DNA of 64,000 bases from Prevotella sp. P6B1 (GCF_000702825.1 NZ_JNKF01000011.1:473391-537390); one strand, 5' to 3'; numbered from the stretch's first letter, positions 16,693-27,671 are shown. The notes: generated from the letters alone by a model not told the origin. A program made the numbers and translations.

Positions 16693-16747
16693 AGTTCCCT
16701 GTAAAGTAAAAATAATAACCGTAAAAATAACTATTCAACATTGACAT
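16670..16747 (-). CDS. Phe/Tyr leader peptide of the pheA operon
   Basis: A 25-codon reading frame (ATG at 16747; a second ATG at 16741) whose residues 7-15 read YFYGYYFYF: five Tyr and three Phe in nine codons. It ends TGNCEAGSCV then TAA. The frame lies between a consensus promoter and a terminator hairpin, with an antiterminator segment overlapping its last third. This is the architecture of ribosome-mediated attenuation: shortage of charged tRNA-Tyr or tRNA-Phe would stall the ribosome and let transcription enter pheA. The upstream A-rich sequence (GAATTAAAGTT) is a weak ribosome-binding site, as is common in Bacteroidetes. Confidence 0.8.
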   Translation of the reverse strand: MSMLNSYFYGYYFYFTGNCEAGSCV

Positions 16748-16799
16748 AACTTTAATTCTTAAATTCTACAAATGTCCAGCATTTCGCTGATTTCGCCTG

Positions 16800-16831
16800 C
16801 AAAAGTATAGCATTTTTGCGAAACCACCAAA
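16800..16831 (-). promoter_or_regulatory. promoter of the pheA operon
   Basis: Minus-strand TTTG (16831-16828), 20-base spacer, TACTTTTG (16807-16800). Transcription would start near 16793, giving a leader of about 220 bases that contains the leader peptide, antiterminator and terminator. Confidence 0.8.
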
Positions 16832-16875
16832 TTAAAAGCATTTTTTTTTCGTTTTTAGCTTACTTTTTATCACTT

Positions 16876-16909
16876 TTTGCCCGATTATTTAAAAAAATCA
16901 TTACCTTTG
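16876..16909 (+). promoter_or_regulatory. promoter of the unknown 176-residue gene
   Basis: TTTG (16876-16879), 22-base spacer, TACCTTTG (16902-16909). It faces away from the pheA promoter, and the spacer between the two promoters is AT-rich with no further gene. Confidence 0.65.
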
Positions 16910-16982
16910 CATCGTTTTTTAGAAAAAACTGAAACTTATAAATGCACGACAGATAGAATTCATTATATTAATTATACACAAT

Positions 16983-17513
16983 ATGAAAACAAACAACAAT
17001 TGGACTTTTGGGGAGTTGGTTAGTCTGCCGAAAGAGGTGAAAGATGTTAAAAAGAAAGGGGATAATTCCTTCACGGAGTTTATTACTTCGCGATATATAT
17101 GTATACGCGAAGCAACCAATACGCAACGAGGTATTCTGGTGAAAGCACTGGGTAAGCTACCTGCCGAAAACATTTCTATCATTAATGGTGCACCATTCTG
17201 TAAAGACGAGCTGGATGAGATGTTTTACGCAAAGCGCTATTACAGTTTCCCATTTCCAACGGCTGAGGAATTAAAAGAAGCACTTAATATCATTCGTGGT
17301 AACCAGACTCTTCTGAATCAATTTGCCGACAACAAGATGCACATCAACCCTGATGCTACTTTTTGGGTAAAGGAAACAGCCGTAAACAAATGGCTCAGAA
17401 AGAAGCTGCAATATATGGATGCTCAGGAAGACAATATAAGCCAAGCCCATAACAGAGATGTACATTATAGACTATCTATCGTTCAATTCAGTAATGATGA
17501 ACTTTTTTGGTAA
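16983..17513 (+). CDS. uncharacterised 176-residue protein
   Basis: I do not recognise this family. The protein has no signal peptide or membrane segment, is rich in lysine and asparagine, and has a short helical middle ([21 protein letters not shown]). It has its own promoter and a roughly 65-base leader. Base composition is slightly more AT-rich than in the neighbouring metabolic genes. It is followed after 14 bases by the SIMPL gene, so the two are probably co-transcribed. Nothing in it indicates a catalytic site. Confidence 0.6.
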   Translation: MKTNNNWTFGELVSLPKEVKDVKKKGDNSFTEFITSRYICIREATNTQRGILVKALGKLPAENISIINGAPFCKDELDEMFYAKRYYSFPFPTAEELKEALNIIRGNQTLLNQFADNKMHINPDATFWVKETAVNKWLRKKLQYMDAQEDNISQAHNRDVHYRLSIVQFSNDELFW

Positions 17514-17527
17514 TAACATGTAAGCGT

Positions 17528-18220
17528 ATGAAAGAAAATCGTATTATTGCTGCAGCACTCATCACAGTGGGCATTGTTTGTTTAGGACTTTTTATCAAAG
17601 GTGGCATCGACAACTTTGCCAACAAGGATCGTAAGGTAACGGTTAAGGGACTTGCCGAACGTGAAGTTCCCGCCGACAAGGTGACATGGAGCATCGGCAC
17701 TAAGGTAACGGGTAACGACCTTCCCCTACTCTATGAGAACATCAACGTTCAGACCAATAAGATCAAGAAGTTCTTGCAACAGAACGGCATCGAAGAAAAA
17801 GAGATAACGGTGAATCCACCAACCATCAGCGACTTAGAGGCTCGTGAATGGGGTGACAACCAAAAGAACTTCCGCTATATTGTGAACACTACGATTACCG
17901 TGGCAACTAACAAGGTGAACGAGGTGAACAAGGCGATCTTTAAACAGGCAGAATTACTGAAACAAGGTGTTGCCATCGAAAACAGCAATCCCCAATACGA
18001 GTATGCTTCATTCCAGCAGATGAAACCAGAGATGATGGCAGAAGCTATTAAGAATGCCCAGAAAACTGCCGAACAGTTTGCCGAGGCCAGCAAAAGCGAA
18101 TTAGGTCAGATACAAACAGCAGGTCAGGGACAGTTTGAAATCGAAGACCGCGATATGAACACGCCTTACATCAAGAAGTTGCGTGTGGTAACCACCATCA
18201 CCTATTCACTCAAAGACTAA
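17528..18220 (+). CDS. SIMPL-domain (DUF541) envelope protein
   Basis: 230 residues from the ATG at 17528. An N-terminal hydrophobic segment ([18 protein letters not shown]) acts as signal anchor, followed by the SIMPL fold start [21 protein letters not shown] and a central helix region rich in [20 protein letters not shown], ending in [15 protein letters not shown] proteins are periplasmic or envelope-associated with poorly defined roles in stress or signalling complexes. It forms a two-gene unit with the preceding unknown gene and ends at a bidirectional terminator shared with atpG. Confidence 0.85.
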   Translation: MKENRIIAAALITVGIVCLGLFIKGGIDNFANKDRKVTVKGLAEREVPADKVTWSIGTKVTGNDLPLLYENINVQTNKIKKFLQQNGIEEKEITVNPPTISDLEAREWGDNQKNFRYIVNTTITVATNKVNEVNKAIFKQAELLKQGVAIENSNPQYEYASFQQMKPEMMAEAIKNAQKTAEQFAEASKSELGQIQTAGQGQFEIEDRDMNTPYIKKLRVVTTITYSLKD

Positions 18221-18251
18221 CAACATCTGAAGGTTATTACACAACACAAAT

Positions 18252-18292
18252 AAAAAAAGAAGTTTGCGCTATCAACCGCAAACTTCTTTTTT
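18252..18292. terminator. bidirectional terminator between the SIMPL gene and atpG
   Basis: GAAGTTTGCG, an 8-base loop, then CGCAAACTTC, flanked by an A-run on one side and a T-run on the other, so it can end transcripts from either direction. Confidence 0.9.
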
Positions 18293-18293
18293 A

Positions 18294-19265
18294 TTAGTTA
18301 TTCACCGAGCCACCCACAATATCAAGCAGTTCGGAGGTGATGGCTTGCTGACGACTCTTATTATATTGCAAATTGAGCTCGCGCAACAATTCATCAGCAT
18401 TATCCGTAGCGGTTTGCATGGCCACCATTCGGGCAGCATGCTCTGAGGCATTCGAATCGAGCAACGCTGTATAAAGCATCAGGTGAGCTAACTTTGGCAT
18501 GAGCTGAGAAAGCACAGTATTCATGTCGGGCTCAACGATGAAGTTATCGTTCAGCGGTTTCACGTCTTCCTGCTTCATTTCTGTCTCGCGCTCACCACGC
18601 TTCTTCAGATACTCCTGCGACTGCTTGGTGGCAATCGTAGAAGTGAGATCGCGCTCGTGGTCAGCCTGCAGTTCCGACTCCACATCGATGGGCAAGAACG
18701 TTTTGCGGGTGAGCACCTGCGAACCGGCACTCTTGAAGTGATGATAGATGAGCTCCACCTTATCAATCTCGCCCGCAGCAAACTTACGGCCCAGCTCCAT
18801 GGCTATCTCGATGCACTGCTGCACGTTGGGATGGTCGGCCAGCGCAGAGTATTCACCTTGCACCTGCAAACCCATCTTACGGGCTTTCTCATACACCTTG
18901 CGGCCAATGGGATAGATCTCCACCTGGTCGCGCCCGATGGTCTCGGCATACTCATCGACCACATGCGACATGAGCTTGATGGTGTTGGCATTGAAACCGC
19001 CACAGAGTGACGAGTTACTTGAGAACACCACCAAGGCTACCCTCTTAACAGGGCGCTCCTGATCGTAGATGGTCTGAGCCTCGGCCTCGGCAGCCAGGAA
19101 CGACTTGAGGATGTGCTCCAGCAGCTCCTCGTAAGGCAGCATATTCTGAATAGCCACCTGAGCGTGGTGCAGCTTGCTGGAGGCAACCATCTTCATAGCC
19201 GACGTGATCTTTCGCGTAGAATTGACTGAGGCTATGCGGCCTTTAATTTCTTTCAGGCTTGGCAT
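18294..19265 (-). CDS. atpG: ATP synthase F1 gamma subunit
   Basis: 323 residues. The N-terminal helix MPSLKEIKGRIASVNSTRKITSAMKMVASSK and the C-terminal LNLQYNKSRQQAITSELLDIVGG are the two coiled-coil strands of the central rotor shaft. It is somewhat longer than E. coli AtpG (287), with an extra charged stretch (KKRGERETEMKQEDVKPLND) in the middle. It is the last gene of the atp operon and lies directly before a strong terminator. Confidence 0.97.
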   Translation of the reverse strand: MPSLKEIKGRIASVNSTRKITSAMKMVASSKLHHAQVAIQNMLPYEELLEHILKSFLAAEAEAQTIYDQERPVKRVALVVFSSNSSLCGGFNANTIKLMSHVVDEYAETIGRDQVEIYPIGRKVYEKARKMGLQVQGEYSALADHPNVQQCIEIAMELGRKFAAGEIDKVELIYHHFKSAGSQVLTRKTFLPIDVESELQADHERDLTSTIATKQSQEYLKKRGERETEMKQEDVKPLNDNFIVEPDMNTVLSQLMPKLAHLMLYTALLDSNASEHAARMVAMQTATDNADELLRELNLQYNKSRQQAITSELLDIVGGSVNN

Positions 19266-19271
19266 AGGCTA

Positions 19272-20858
19272 TCAGGCTTTATACGTTCCGGCGATATCAG
19301 CCATAACGGCCTCAATCTGCTTGGTGGTCTCGTCGTCGATCTTACCGCTGGCCAGAGTCTCGACCACCTCGGGATGAGCTGAGCGCAGCTTGTCGAGGAA
19401 CGAGGTCTGGCACTCACGTACCTTAGCGATGGGCACATCGCGCATCAGACCATGCACACCGCAATACAGGATGGCAATCTGCTCGCCTACCGGCATTGGG
19501 CTGTACTGAGGCTGGATGAGCAGCTGATTGTTCTTACGACCACGGTCAAGTGTCATCGCTGTCACAGCATCCATATCGCTTGAGAACTTAGAGAAGGCCT
19601 CGAGCTCACGATACTGCGCCTGGTCGATCTTCAGTGTTCCAGCCACCTTCTTCATACTCTTGATCTGAGCAGAACCACCCACACGAGATACTGAGATACC
19701 TACGTTGATGGCGGGACGGAAACCCTGGTTGAAGAGGTCGCTCTCCAAGAAGATCTGACCATCGGTGATAGAGATAACGTTGGTTGGGATGTAAGCCGAC
19801 ACGTCACCTGCCTGTGTCTCGATGATAGGCAGAGCGGTGAGCGAACCACCACCCTTTACGTGACCCTTCATACACTCAGGCAGGTCGTTCATCTGCTCGG
19901 CCACCTCCTGTTGCTCGTTCATCTTGGCTGCACGCTCAAGCAGACGAGAGTGGAGATAGAATACATCGCCAGGATAGGCCTCACGTCCAGAAGGACGGCG
20001 CAGAATCAGCGATACCTCACGATAGGCCACTGCCTGCTTAGAGAGGTCGTCGTATACTACGAGTGCGGGCAGACCACGGTCACGGAAGTACTCACCGATA
20101 GCAGCACCAGCAAAAGGCGCATAGTACTGCATAGCAGCAGGATCAGCAGCGGTAGCTGCAACCACAATAGTATAAGGCATAGCGCCGTGCTCCTGCAGTG
20201 TAGATACGAGAGCAGCAACGGTACTGGCCTTCTGACCGATAGCTACATAGATACAATAGACAGGCTTTCCTGCCTCATAGAAACTCTTCTGGTTAATGAT
20301 GGTATCAACAGCGATGGCGGTCTTACCCGTCTGACGGTCACCGATAATCAGCTCACGCTGTCCGCGACCGATAGGGATCATCGAGTCGATAGCCTTCAAT
20401 CCGGTCTGCAGCGGTTCCTTTACAGGCTGACGGTAGATAACTCCAGGAGCCTTACGATCCAGAGGCATCTCGAATGCCTCGGTGAGATCGATTTCTCCTT
20501 TACCGTCGATAGCCTGGCCCAGCGGATTGATAACACGTCCCAGCATGTTGTCGTTCACTCGGATAGAAGCGATACGCTTGGTGCGCTTCACCACCATGCC
20601 CTCTTTGATGCCTGAGGTAGAGCCCAAGAGCACGCAGCCCACGTTGTCCTCCTCGAGGTTCATCACGATAGCCATGGTGCCATTCTCAAACTCCAGCAGC
20701 TCGTTGGCCTCGGCATTGCGCAGACCGTAGATACGTGCCACACCATCGCTGACGGTGAGAACGGTACCTACCTCGTCGAACTTCTCGGCATCGGAGATGC
20801 CTTTCAACTGGTCGAGCAACACCTGGGAAACTTCGCTTGGTTTAATCTTATCTGACAT
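19272..20858 (-). CDS. atpA: ATP synthase F1 alpha subunit
   Basis: 528 residues. It carries the non-catalytic nucleotide site GDRQTGKT and the alpha signature [14 protein letters not shown] with the arginine finger region. It is followed at 6 bases by atpG and preceded at 5 bases by atpH. It forms the alternating hexamer with beta. Confidence 0.98.
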   Translation of the reverse strand: MSDKIKPSEVSQVLLDQLKGISDAEKFDEVGTVLTVSDGVARIYGLRNAEANELLEFENGTMAIVMNLEEDNVGCVLLGSTSGIKEGMVVKRTKRIASIRVNDNMLGRVINPLGQAIDGKGEIDLTEAFEMPLDRKAPGVIYRQPVKEPLQTGLKAIDSMIPIGRGQRELIIGDRQTGKTAIAVDTIINQKSFYEAGKPVYCIYVAIGQKASTVAALVSTLQEHGAMPYTIVVAATAADPAAMQYYAPFAGAAIGEYFRDRGLPALVVYDDLSKQAVAYREVSLILRRPSGREAYPGDVFYLHSRLLERAAKMNEQQEVAEQMNDLPECMKGHVKGGGSLTALPIIETQAGDVSAYIPTNVISITDGQIFLESDLFNQGFRPAINVGISVSRVGGSAQIKSMKKVAGTLKIDQAQYRELEAFSKFSSDMDAVTAMTLDRGRKNNQLLIQPQYSPMPVGEQIAILYCGVHGLMRDVPIAKVRECQTSFLDKLRSAHPEVVETLASGKIDDETTKQIEAVMADIAGTYKA

Positions 20859-20863
20859 TGTTA

Positions 20864-21400
20864 TTATTTCTTTAAAGTGTTAAGAATTGAGTTGAGTTTG
20901 GTTTTGACACTGGCGTCCATGCGATAGGTGTCGTACTCCAGGATGAAACCTCCGATGATGTCGGGGTTGACCTGCGACTCAAACTCCACTGTTCCATTAG
21001 TCTTACTCTCCACCATGCGGCGCATCTTCTGTTCTGTTTCAGGAGATACGGCAGCAGCAGTGATGAGACGTCCACGGATGACATTCTTCTGCTGACGGTA
21101 AAGCGTGACGTACGAATTGGCGATGAACTGCATCACATTCTCGCGGTCCTCCTTCAGCACCAGCTGGATGAAGGCCTTCATCAGACCAGAAGGCTCGCGG
21201 CCTGCCGCGGTGAGCAGCAAGCCCTCCTTCTTATCCTTCGAGAGCATCGGATTGTCAATCGTAGAGCGCAACTGCGGCACCTCGATGTAGCTCTTGGCTA
21301 TCTGCTGCATCTCGGCATACACCTGCTGCTCTATCTTGGCGTCGGTAGCACTCTTGAGAAGTGCGCGCGCGTATCTTACCGATATGACTCCTATATCCAT
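20864..21400 (-). CDS. atpH: ATP synthase F1 delta subunit
   Basis: 178 residues, the usual length. N-terminal helical domain ([17 protein letters not shown]) and the C-terminal beta part with [12 protein letters not shown] and [13 protein letters not shown]. It links the peripheral stalk to the top of F1. Confidence 0.95.
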   Translation of the reverse strand: MDIGVISVRYARALLKSATDAKIEQQVYAEMQQIAKSYIEVPQLRSTIDNPMLSKDKKEGLLLTAAGREPSGLMKAFIQLVLKEDRENVMQFIANSYVTLYRQQKNVIRGRLITAAAVSPETEQKMRRMVESKTNGTVEFESQVNPDIIGGFILEYDTYRMDASVKTKLNSILNTLKK

Positions 21401-21412
21401 ACGTTGGGTTAC

Positions 21413-21928
21413 TTATTTATCAGTAGAAACTTCATCCAGCATGCGATCAATCAAATCCATCTGGGCCTTGTCGTCCTTCAGGCTCTGCTTGAGAACCTTC
21501 TCAGCGATGCCTACACTCAGTGCGGCAACCTGCTGGCGGATATCGGCAATGGCAGCCTTCTTCTCCTGGTCGATAGCCACACGGGCATCTTCCAGTAGAC
21601 GGGCACCCTCTGCCCTGGCTTTCTCCTGAGCCTGCTCCACAATAGCGTCGCGTGTCTCCGCAGCCTCCTTAAGTATCTGAGCCTGACGGTCGCGTGCCTC
21701 TTGAAGGATAGCCTCACCTTCTTGCTTGATGTTCTCCAGTCGCTCAGAGGCCTCGTGAGCCTTCAGCAGACTTTCGTCGATGTACTTTTTCCGCTCCTCA
21801 ACCATATTGGTAATGGCAGGAAATCCGTACTTTGCTAAACAGAAGAAGATGACGGCAAACGCCAGAAGCATCCAGAACAGAAGTCCCAGATCGGGGGTGA
21901 GGATTGCTGGCAGTTTACTGAAATCCAT
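21413..21928 (-). CDS. atpF: ATP synthase Fo b subunit
   Basis: 171 residues. An N-terminal membrane helix (LGLLFWMLLAFAVIFFCL) is followed by a long charged coiled coil (KAHEASERLENIKQEGEAI and onward), the dimeric peripheral stalk. It lies 12 bases before atpH. The spacer to atpE (21929-21965) holds AT-rich near-heptamer repeats. Confidence 0.96.
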   Translation of the reverse strand: MDFSKLPAILTPDLGLLFWMLLAFAVIFFCLAKYGFPAITNMVEERKKYIDESLLKAHEASERLENIKQEGEAILQEARDRQAQILKEAAETRDAIVEQAQEKARAEGARLLEDARVAIDQEKKAAIADIRQQVAALSVGIAEKVLKQSLKDDKAQMDLIDRMLDEVSTDK

Positions 21929-21965
21929 AAAACTTCAATTTTTCAGTTTTTGAATTCTTCAATCC

Positions 21966-22205
21966 TTACTTGATAAGGAATGCACAAGCTGCAATAGCGA
22001 AAAGAGCACAACCCTCAACGAAAGCAGAGGTCAGAATCATCTGGGTGAAAATCTTACCAGAAGCCTCTGGCTGGCGAGCGATAGCATCAACGGCGCTACC
22101 ACCAATCTTACCAATACCCAAACCTGCACCAATTACTGCAATACCTGCACCAATACCGCAGCCCAGCTGAGCCAGACCCTCGGCTAAAAATAAAGCTGAA
22201 ATCAT
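21966..22205 (-). CDS. atpE: ATP synthase Fo c subunit
   Basis: 79 residues, two hydrophobic helices around the ARQPEA loop (residues 43-48). The ion-binding carboxylate is Glu64 in AFVEGC. The Gln in helix 1 and the Ser after the Glu that mark sodium-binding c subunits are absent (Ile near position 31 and Gly65), so proton coupling is expected. Confidence 0.97.
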   Translation of the reverse strand: MISALFLAEGLAQLGCGIGAGIAVIGAGLGIGKIGGSAVDAIARQPEASGKIFTQMILTSAFVEGCALFAIAACAFLIK

Positions 22206-22210
22206 AATAC

Positions 22211-22231
22211 TTTTAATTTTTAATTATTAAT
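22211..22231. repeat. three tandem heptamers between atpE and atpB
   Basis: TTTTAAT, TTTTAAT, TATTAAT without gaps in the 59-base spacer of the atp operon. The rest of the spacer is AT-rich with no further signal. Confidence 0.6.
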
Positions 22232-22264
22232 AATGTTGTTACTTAATTCTCTAAAATCTTAATT

Positions 22265-23305
22265 TTACTCAGCGTGATGGTCCTGATGAGCCAGACCGAT
22301 GAATACGGCACTAAGCATTGTGAACACATACGCCTGAACGAAGGCCACCAGCAGCTCCAGTGCATTCATAAACAGAAGCATGAGGATACTGAACAGGTTA
22401 AGCCCAAGACCATAACCTACTCCCATCGACCAACCAAGGAAAATCACACAGGTAAACGAAAGGATTACTGCGTGACCAGCCATCATGTTGGCGAAAAGTC
22501 GGATCATCAGAGCAAAGGGCTTAGTGAAGACGCCGAACAGTTCGATAGCAGGCATCACGGGGATAGCCTTCAGGAAGATAGGCACATCAGGCCAGAAAAT
22601 ATCCTTCCAGTACTCCTTATTGCCAAACAAGTTGATAGCAAGGAATGTGCAGAAGGCCAAGAAGAACGTGATGTTGATGTTACCCGTAACGTTAGCACCA
22701 CCTGGGAAGATGGGCAGCAGTCCTACGAGGTTGGTAAACAGGATGAAGAAGAATACCGTCAGCAGATAAGGTGCGTAGGGTTTGTAATGCTTCTCACCAA
22801 TTGACGACTTGATGACGTCATCGTGAATCATCATCACAAGCATCTCCACAGCTCCCACGAATCCGCCGGGCGCATTACTCTTCTCGTCATGCTTCTTATA
22901 CCAGCGGGCACAGGATAGGAATACCCCCAGCAAGAGGGCTACCACAATCCATATCTGCAACACATTACGCGTAATGCTCAGATCCAACGGACGTTCTGTC
23001 GTCCCGTCGGCCATCCGCTCATACACCTTGCCATGTGCCTCTTCGTTGAAGAAGAAACCATCAGGCAGACTATGTGCTGTGCAGAAGTACCAAGCACCCG
23101 TGTTCGAACTCCTAAGGATTATCGGCAATAGAATGCTCAGATGCTTACCTTGATAAGAAGCAATGTGCCACTCGTAGGAATCGGCCAAGTGTTCAAGCAC
23201 GATTTCCGGGATGTCGAGTTTCTCGTCCTCCTGCTCATTGGCATAGAGCGACAGCGGCAGAAACGCGACCATCAACAAGAGACATATTGACTTTAATTGT
23301 TTCAT
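22265..23305 (-). CDS. atpB: ATP synthase Fo a subunit with long N-terminal extension
   Basis: 346 residues against about 270 in E. coli. The N-terminus starts with a signal-like segment (SICLLLMVAFLPLSLYA) and about 100 extra periplasmic residues, as is usual in Bacteroidetes. The conserved half-channel region contains the essential arginine in MIRLFANMMAGH and the C-terminal helix NALELLVAFVQAYVFTML. It is followed by atpE and preceded by a small membrane protein gene. Confidence 0.96.
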   Translation of the reverse strand: MKQLKSICLLLMVAFLPLSLYANEQEDEKLDIPEIVLEHLADSYEWHIASYQGKHLSILLPIILRSSNTGAWYFCTAHSLPDGFFFNEEAHGKVYERMADGTTERPLDLSITRNVLQIWIVVALLLGVFLSCARWYKKHDEKSNAPGGFVGAVEMLVMMIHDDVIKSSIGEKHYKPYAPYLLTVFFFILFTNLVGLLPIFPGGANVTGNINITFFLAFCTFLAINLFGNKEYWKDIFWPDVPIFLKAIPVMPAIELFGVFTKPFALMIRLFANMMAGHAVILSFTCVIFLGWSMGVGYGLGLNLFSILMLLFMNALELLVAFVQAYVFTMLSAVFIGLAHQDHHAE

Positions 23306-23329
23306 TTGAAATAACTCATTTTAAGATCG

Positions 23330-23722
23330 TTACAAACGATTTGATACTCTCGAAAAGAAGATGGAATGGTGAATAAGGGACACGAAGTAAAAGATCAGGA
23401 ACACCACGAAGAACGTGATTATTGCCTGTCTGTTCGTAGCCAGATACCAAACAAACATAACGGCCAGCGCTAACAGAAAGCGGAATCCTGACACACCTGT
23501 AAAGAACGATGGTAGCATGTCGGAATGCTTGACAGCCACCCAACGCCACAGAAATGCAGAAGCGAGCTCTGTTATCAGCACAAAGAGCGAACTAACAACC
23601 AGTGGTATGATTATTCCGTCTGTCTGATAGACATTTGCCACCAGCAAACCCAGAAGAGCCAGCCCTGTCGTCAGCAAAATGCTCTGCCGTGCGTAGCGTT
23701 TACTCAGTTTATCAAAGTCCAT
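23330..23722 (-). CDS. small membrane protein of the atp operon (AtpI-like position)
   Basis: 130 residues from the ATG at 23722, which lies inside the last codons of atpC. It has four predicted membrane helices: ILLTTGLALLGLLVANVY, IIIPLVVSSLFVLITELASAFL, FRFLLALAVMFVWYLA, and AIITFFVVFLIFYFVSLI. In its place other phyla often have atpI/atpZ, but sequence similarity is not obvious to me. Possible help in c-ring assembly is inferred from position only. Confidence 0.8.
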   Translation of the reverse strand: MDFDKLSKRYARQSILLTTGLALLGLLVANVYQTDGIIIPLVVSSLFVLITELASAFLWRWVAVKHSDMLPSFFTGVSGFRFLLALAVMFVWYLATNRQAIITFFVVFLIFYFVSLIHHSIFFSRVSNRL

Positions 23723-23978
23723 TGTCACCGATGCTCCTTATTTCCACACATAGGCTTACAACATTCTTCTGCACTTCAACGAAGCCGCCTAAGATGTCGA
23801 GCCTGTTCTTCTCACCAGACTCCAAGGTATATACTACGGTTCCCTTCTCCAGCGACGAGATAATCGGCGCGTGGTTGGTAAGTATCTCGAACTGTCCAAC
23901 TGTGCCAGGCACAAGAACGCTCTCGACTGCTCCGTCAAACTCTACCTTCTCGGGTGAAACTATCTTTAGCTGTAACAT
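23712..23978 (-). CDS. atpC: ATP synthase F1 epsilon subunit, short form
   Basis: 88 residues from the ATG at 23978 (MLQLKIVSPEK). It has the N-terminal beta-sandwich (VLVPGTVGQFEILTNHAPIISSLEKG) but lacks the two C-terminal helices that inhibit ATP hydrolysis in longer epsilon subunits. Its 3' end overlaps the next gene by 11 bases. Confidence 0.93.
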   Translation of the reverse strand: MLQLKIVSPEKVEFDGAVESVLVPGTVGQFEILTNHAPIISSLEKGTVVYTLESGEKNRLDILGGFVEVQKNVVSLCVEIRSIGDNGL

Positions 23979-25540
<1,562 letters not shown>

Positions 25541-25565
25541 TTAAAGTTATTATTTGATTCTATAT

Positions 25566-26666
25566 TTATCGTCTTAACGCAATATTGTAATTGAGATACT
25601 TAGGATTGCCGGTAACATCCTCAAGCACACGTATAAACGGCGGAAAGTTAACCGTTTCCTGAGCGGTGACGCCCTTGGTCTCCATCATCACCAGATTACT
25701 AACAGGGTTCTGGAAACTGTCGATCTCGAAGAACTGGCCTTTCCAAATGAAACTCTGACGTTTCTTACGGATGGTGGTACGATACGGATCAGCCTGTTGC
25801 AACATCTGCTCATAGAGATTGTTGTCCACCTGACGCTCGGTCTCTATCACCTCGGTCTCAGAGATACGCTTCTTGGAACGGTGCACATTGACCACCTTTC
25901 CACCACTCCACTCACGACGGCGCAGACGCACCTCTGTTCCTGGCTCTGCCACCAGATAGGTCTGTGTGATCTCGCTGACAGAACACTCTGGAATCTCGCC
26001 GGTAATCTCCACCCTGAAGATACGCTCCTCTTGCACTGGCTGAGGCAGCCCTACCACCTTGGAGATCTCGGTTAGCACACGGTTGAGCTTATTCTCAAAG
26101 TCGTCGTGGTTGTTGATGACACGCAGATGAGGATGCCCCGTCCAGGCCTTGATGACCTTCTTGTCGAGTTCACGGGCTATACGCAGTCCCTCTTCATTAG
26201 CTTGCTCATAGCGGGTGGCATTGGTGGCAGTGGTATAATACTGCTCAGCACCATCAGCAGCACTCACCAGGTGAAGCACGGCATCGTAGCTCTCACGCAG
26301 CGTATTACTATTGGTACCAGCCATGTGCGTAATCTCTTCCCACTCCTCGGGTTTGATATAGGCAGAGATATCCATCGCGCCACGATCGCATACAATCAGA
26401 ACGGGATCTTCGCACACCTCAGCCAAACGCATGAACTGGTTTTCGAGCGCCAGCTGCGTCTCCAAGATGGCTCGCTCGCCCTGATAATACAGGTTGCGAT
26501 TGGGGGTCAGGTAGTTCCAGCCTGCCGTACTGAATATCGTGGGCACTTCGGGTACATTAAACACCTTGTAGCCAAAGCCCGAGAAGTACTCAGTAATCTT
26601 TACCAAGGCAGTGGTCTTGCCCGCACAGGGGCCTCCTGTTAATACTATCTTTTTAATATCTGGCAT
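25566..26666 (-). CDS. P-loop NTPase fused to a CYTH-like domain (Ttd14-like architecture)
   Basis: 366 residues. The N-terminal NTPase has a Walker A motif GGPCAGKTT (residues 11-19) and VCDRGAMD (92-99), as in AAA_28/NadR-like kinases. From about residue 215 a CYTH/triphosphate-tunnel-like fold follows: EVRLRRREW, VHRSKKRISETEVIETERQV, RTTIRKKRQSFIWKGQFFEID, MMETKG. The first-strand ExExK motif is not intact (FRVEITGE), so metal binding may differ from true triphosphatases. The two-domain order resembles eukaryotic Ttd14 proteins. It lies 3 bases after pfkA and before atpD. Function unknown; a nucleotide- or lipid-phosphate-sensing role is speculation. Confidence 0.75.
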   Translation of the reverse strand: MPDIKKIVLTGGPCAGKTTALVKITEYFSGFGYKVFNVPEVPTIFSTAGWNYLTPNRNLYYQGERAILETQLALENQFMRLAEVCEDPVLIVCDRGAMDISAYIKPEEWEEITHMAGTNSNTLRESYDAVLHLVSAADGAEQYYTTATNATRYEQANEEGLRIARELDKKVIKAWTGHPHLRVINNHDDFENKLNRVLTEISKVVGLPQPVQEERIFRVEITGEIPECSVSEITQTYLVAEPGTEVRLRRREWSGGKVVNVHRSKKRISETEVIETERQVDNNLYEQMLQQADPYRTTIRKKRQSFIWKGQFFEIDSFQNPVSNLVMMETKGVTAQETVNFPPFIRVLEDVTGNPKYLNYNIALRR

Positions 26667-26669
26667 AGA

Positions 26670-27647
26670 TTAAATGCTAAGCTCATCAAGAACCTTAATC
26701 AGGCGTTTATCAAAACGTTTATCGGTGCGGATACACTCGCTGAAAGGTACGTATACCACCTCGTTGTTGCGGATACCTACCATCACATTACGCTGTCCCT
26801 GCTTAATGGCCTCGATAGCACCCACACCTGTGGTGGCAGCCAGAATGCGGTCGCGGGCTGATGGGGTACCTCCACGCTGCAAGTGACCAAGGATGGACAC
26901 ACGCACGTCGAACTCAGGGAACTCCTTCTTCACACGATCAGCATAGTAGAGTGCGCCACACTTGGGACTCTCGGATACGATCACGATACATGATTTCTTT
27001 GACTTTCGGATACCACGGCTCATGAACTGTGCCAACTGGTCAACATCCGTCGACTCCTCGGGAACGATGGCAGCCTCGGCACCACAGGCAATGGCAGAGT
27101 TCTGTGCCAGGAAACCGGCATCACGGCCCATCACCTCCACAAAGAAGATACGCTCATGCGAATTGGCGGTGTCGCGGATACGGTCCACACACTCCATGAT
27201 GGTATTCATCGTGGTATCGTAGCCAATCGTTGAGTCGGTGCCATAGAGGTCGTTATCAATAGTACCAGGCAGACCTATCACAGGGAAATCGAACTCCATA
27301 CCGAAGTTGCGAGCACCTGTGAGCGAACCGTTTCCACCAATAACCACCAGCGCATCAATCTCTTCCTTTACACAGGTCTCGTAAGCTTTCTGCATTCCCT
27401 CTGGTGTTGGGAACTCCTTTGAACGGGCTGTTTTCAGGATTGTACCACCACGGGTTACAATGCCACTCACATTCTCTGTGGTGAATTCCTGAACCTCATC
27501 ATGAATCAGTCCTTCATAACCACGATATATTCCTTTAATCTTAAAACCGTTGTAGATACCGGCACGTGTCACGGCACGTATAGCGGCATTCATTCCTGGT
27601 GCATCGCCTCCCGACGTCAGGATACCAATCGTCTTAATCTTTGTCAT
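26670..27647 (-). CDS. pfkA: 6-phosphofructokinase, PfkA family
   Basis: 325 residues, the length of bacterial [16 protein letters not shown] at the N-terminus, the catalytic PGTIDND (Asp131) and the GHLQRGG substrate loop are intact. The nucleotide site reads GGNGS (Asn106), where E. coli has GGDGS: the position-104 glycine typical of ATP enzymes is kept, but the Mg-binding Asp103 is replaced by Asn. It phosphorylates fructose 6-phosphate in glycolysis. It lies 24 bases after the antiporter gene. Confidence 0.93.
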   Translation of the reverse strand: MTKIKTIGILTSGGDAPGMNAAIRAVTRAGIYNGFKIKGIYRGYEGLIHDEVQEFTTENVSGIVTRGGTILKTARSKEFPTPEGMQKAYETCVKEEIDALVVIGGNGSLTGARNFGMEFDFPVIGLPGTIDNDLYGTDSTIGYDTTMNTIMECVDRIRDTANSHERIFFVEVMGRDAGFLAQNSAIACGAEAAIVPEESTDVDQLAQFMSRGIRKSKKSCIVIVSESPKCGALYYADRVKKEFPEFDVRVSILGHLQRGGTPSARDRILAATTGVGAIEAIKQGQRNVMVGIRNNEVVYVPFSECIRTDKRFDKRLIKVLDELSI

Positions 27648-27671
27648 ATTACCTAATCATTTATTGTTTAG

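Noticed and set aside
16571..16793. T-box or amino-acid riboswitch before pheA
   Set aside because: No T-box sequence or specifier-loop architecture is visible; a leader peptide rich in the regulating amino acids accounts for the region.
19860..20615. 251-codon plus-strand frame opposite atpA
   Set aside because: It lies wholly antisense to a certain gene and its composition mirrors atpA codons; a shadow frame.
21966..22205. Sodium-coupled ATP synthase
   Set aside because: The c subunit lacks the helix-1 Gln and the Ser following the ion-binding Glu that are found in sodium-binding c rings.
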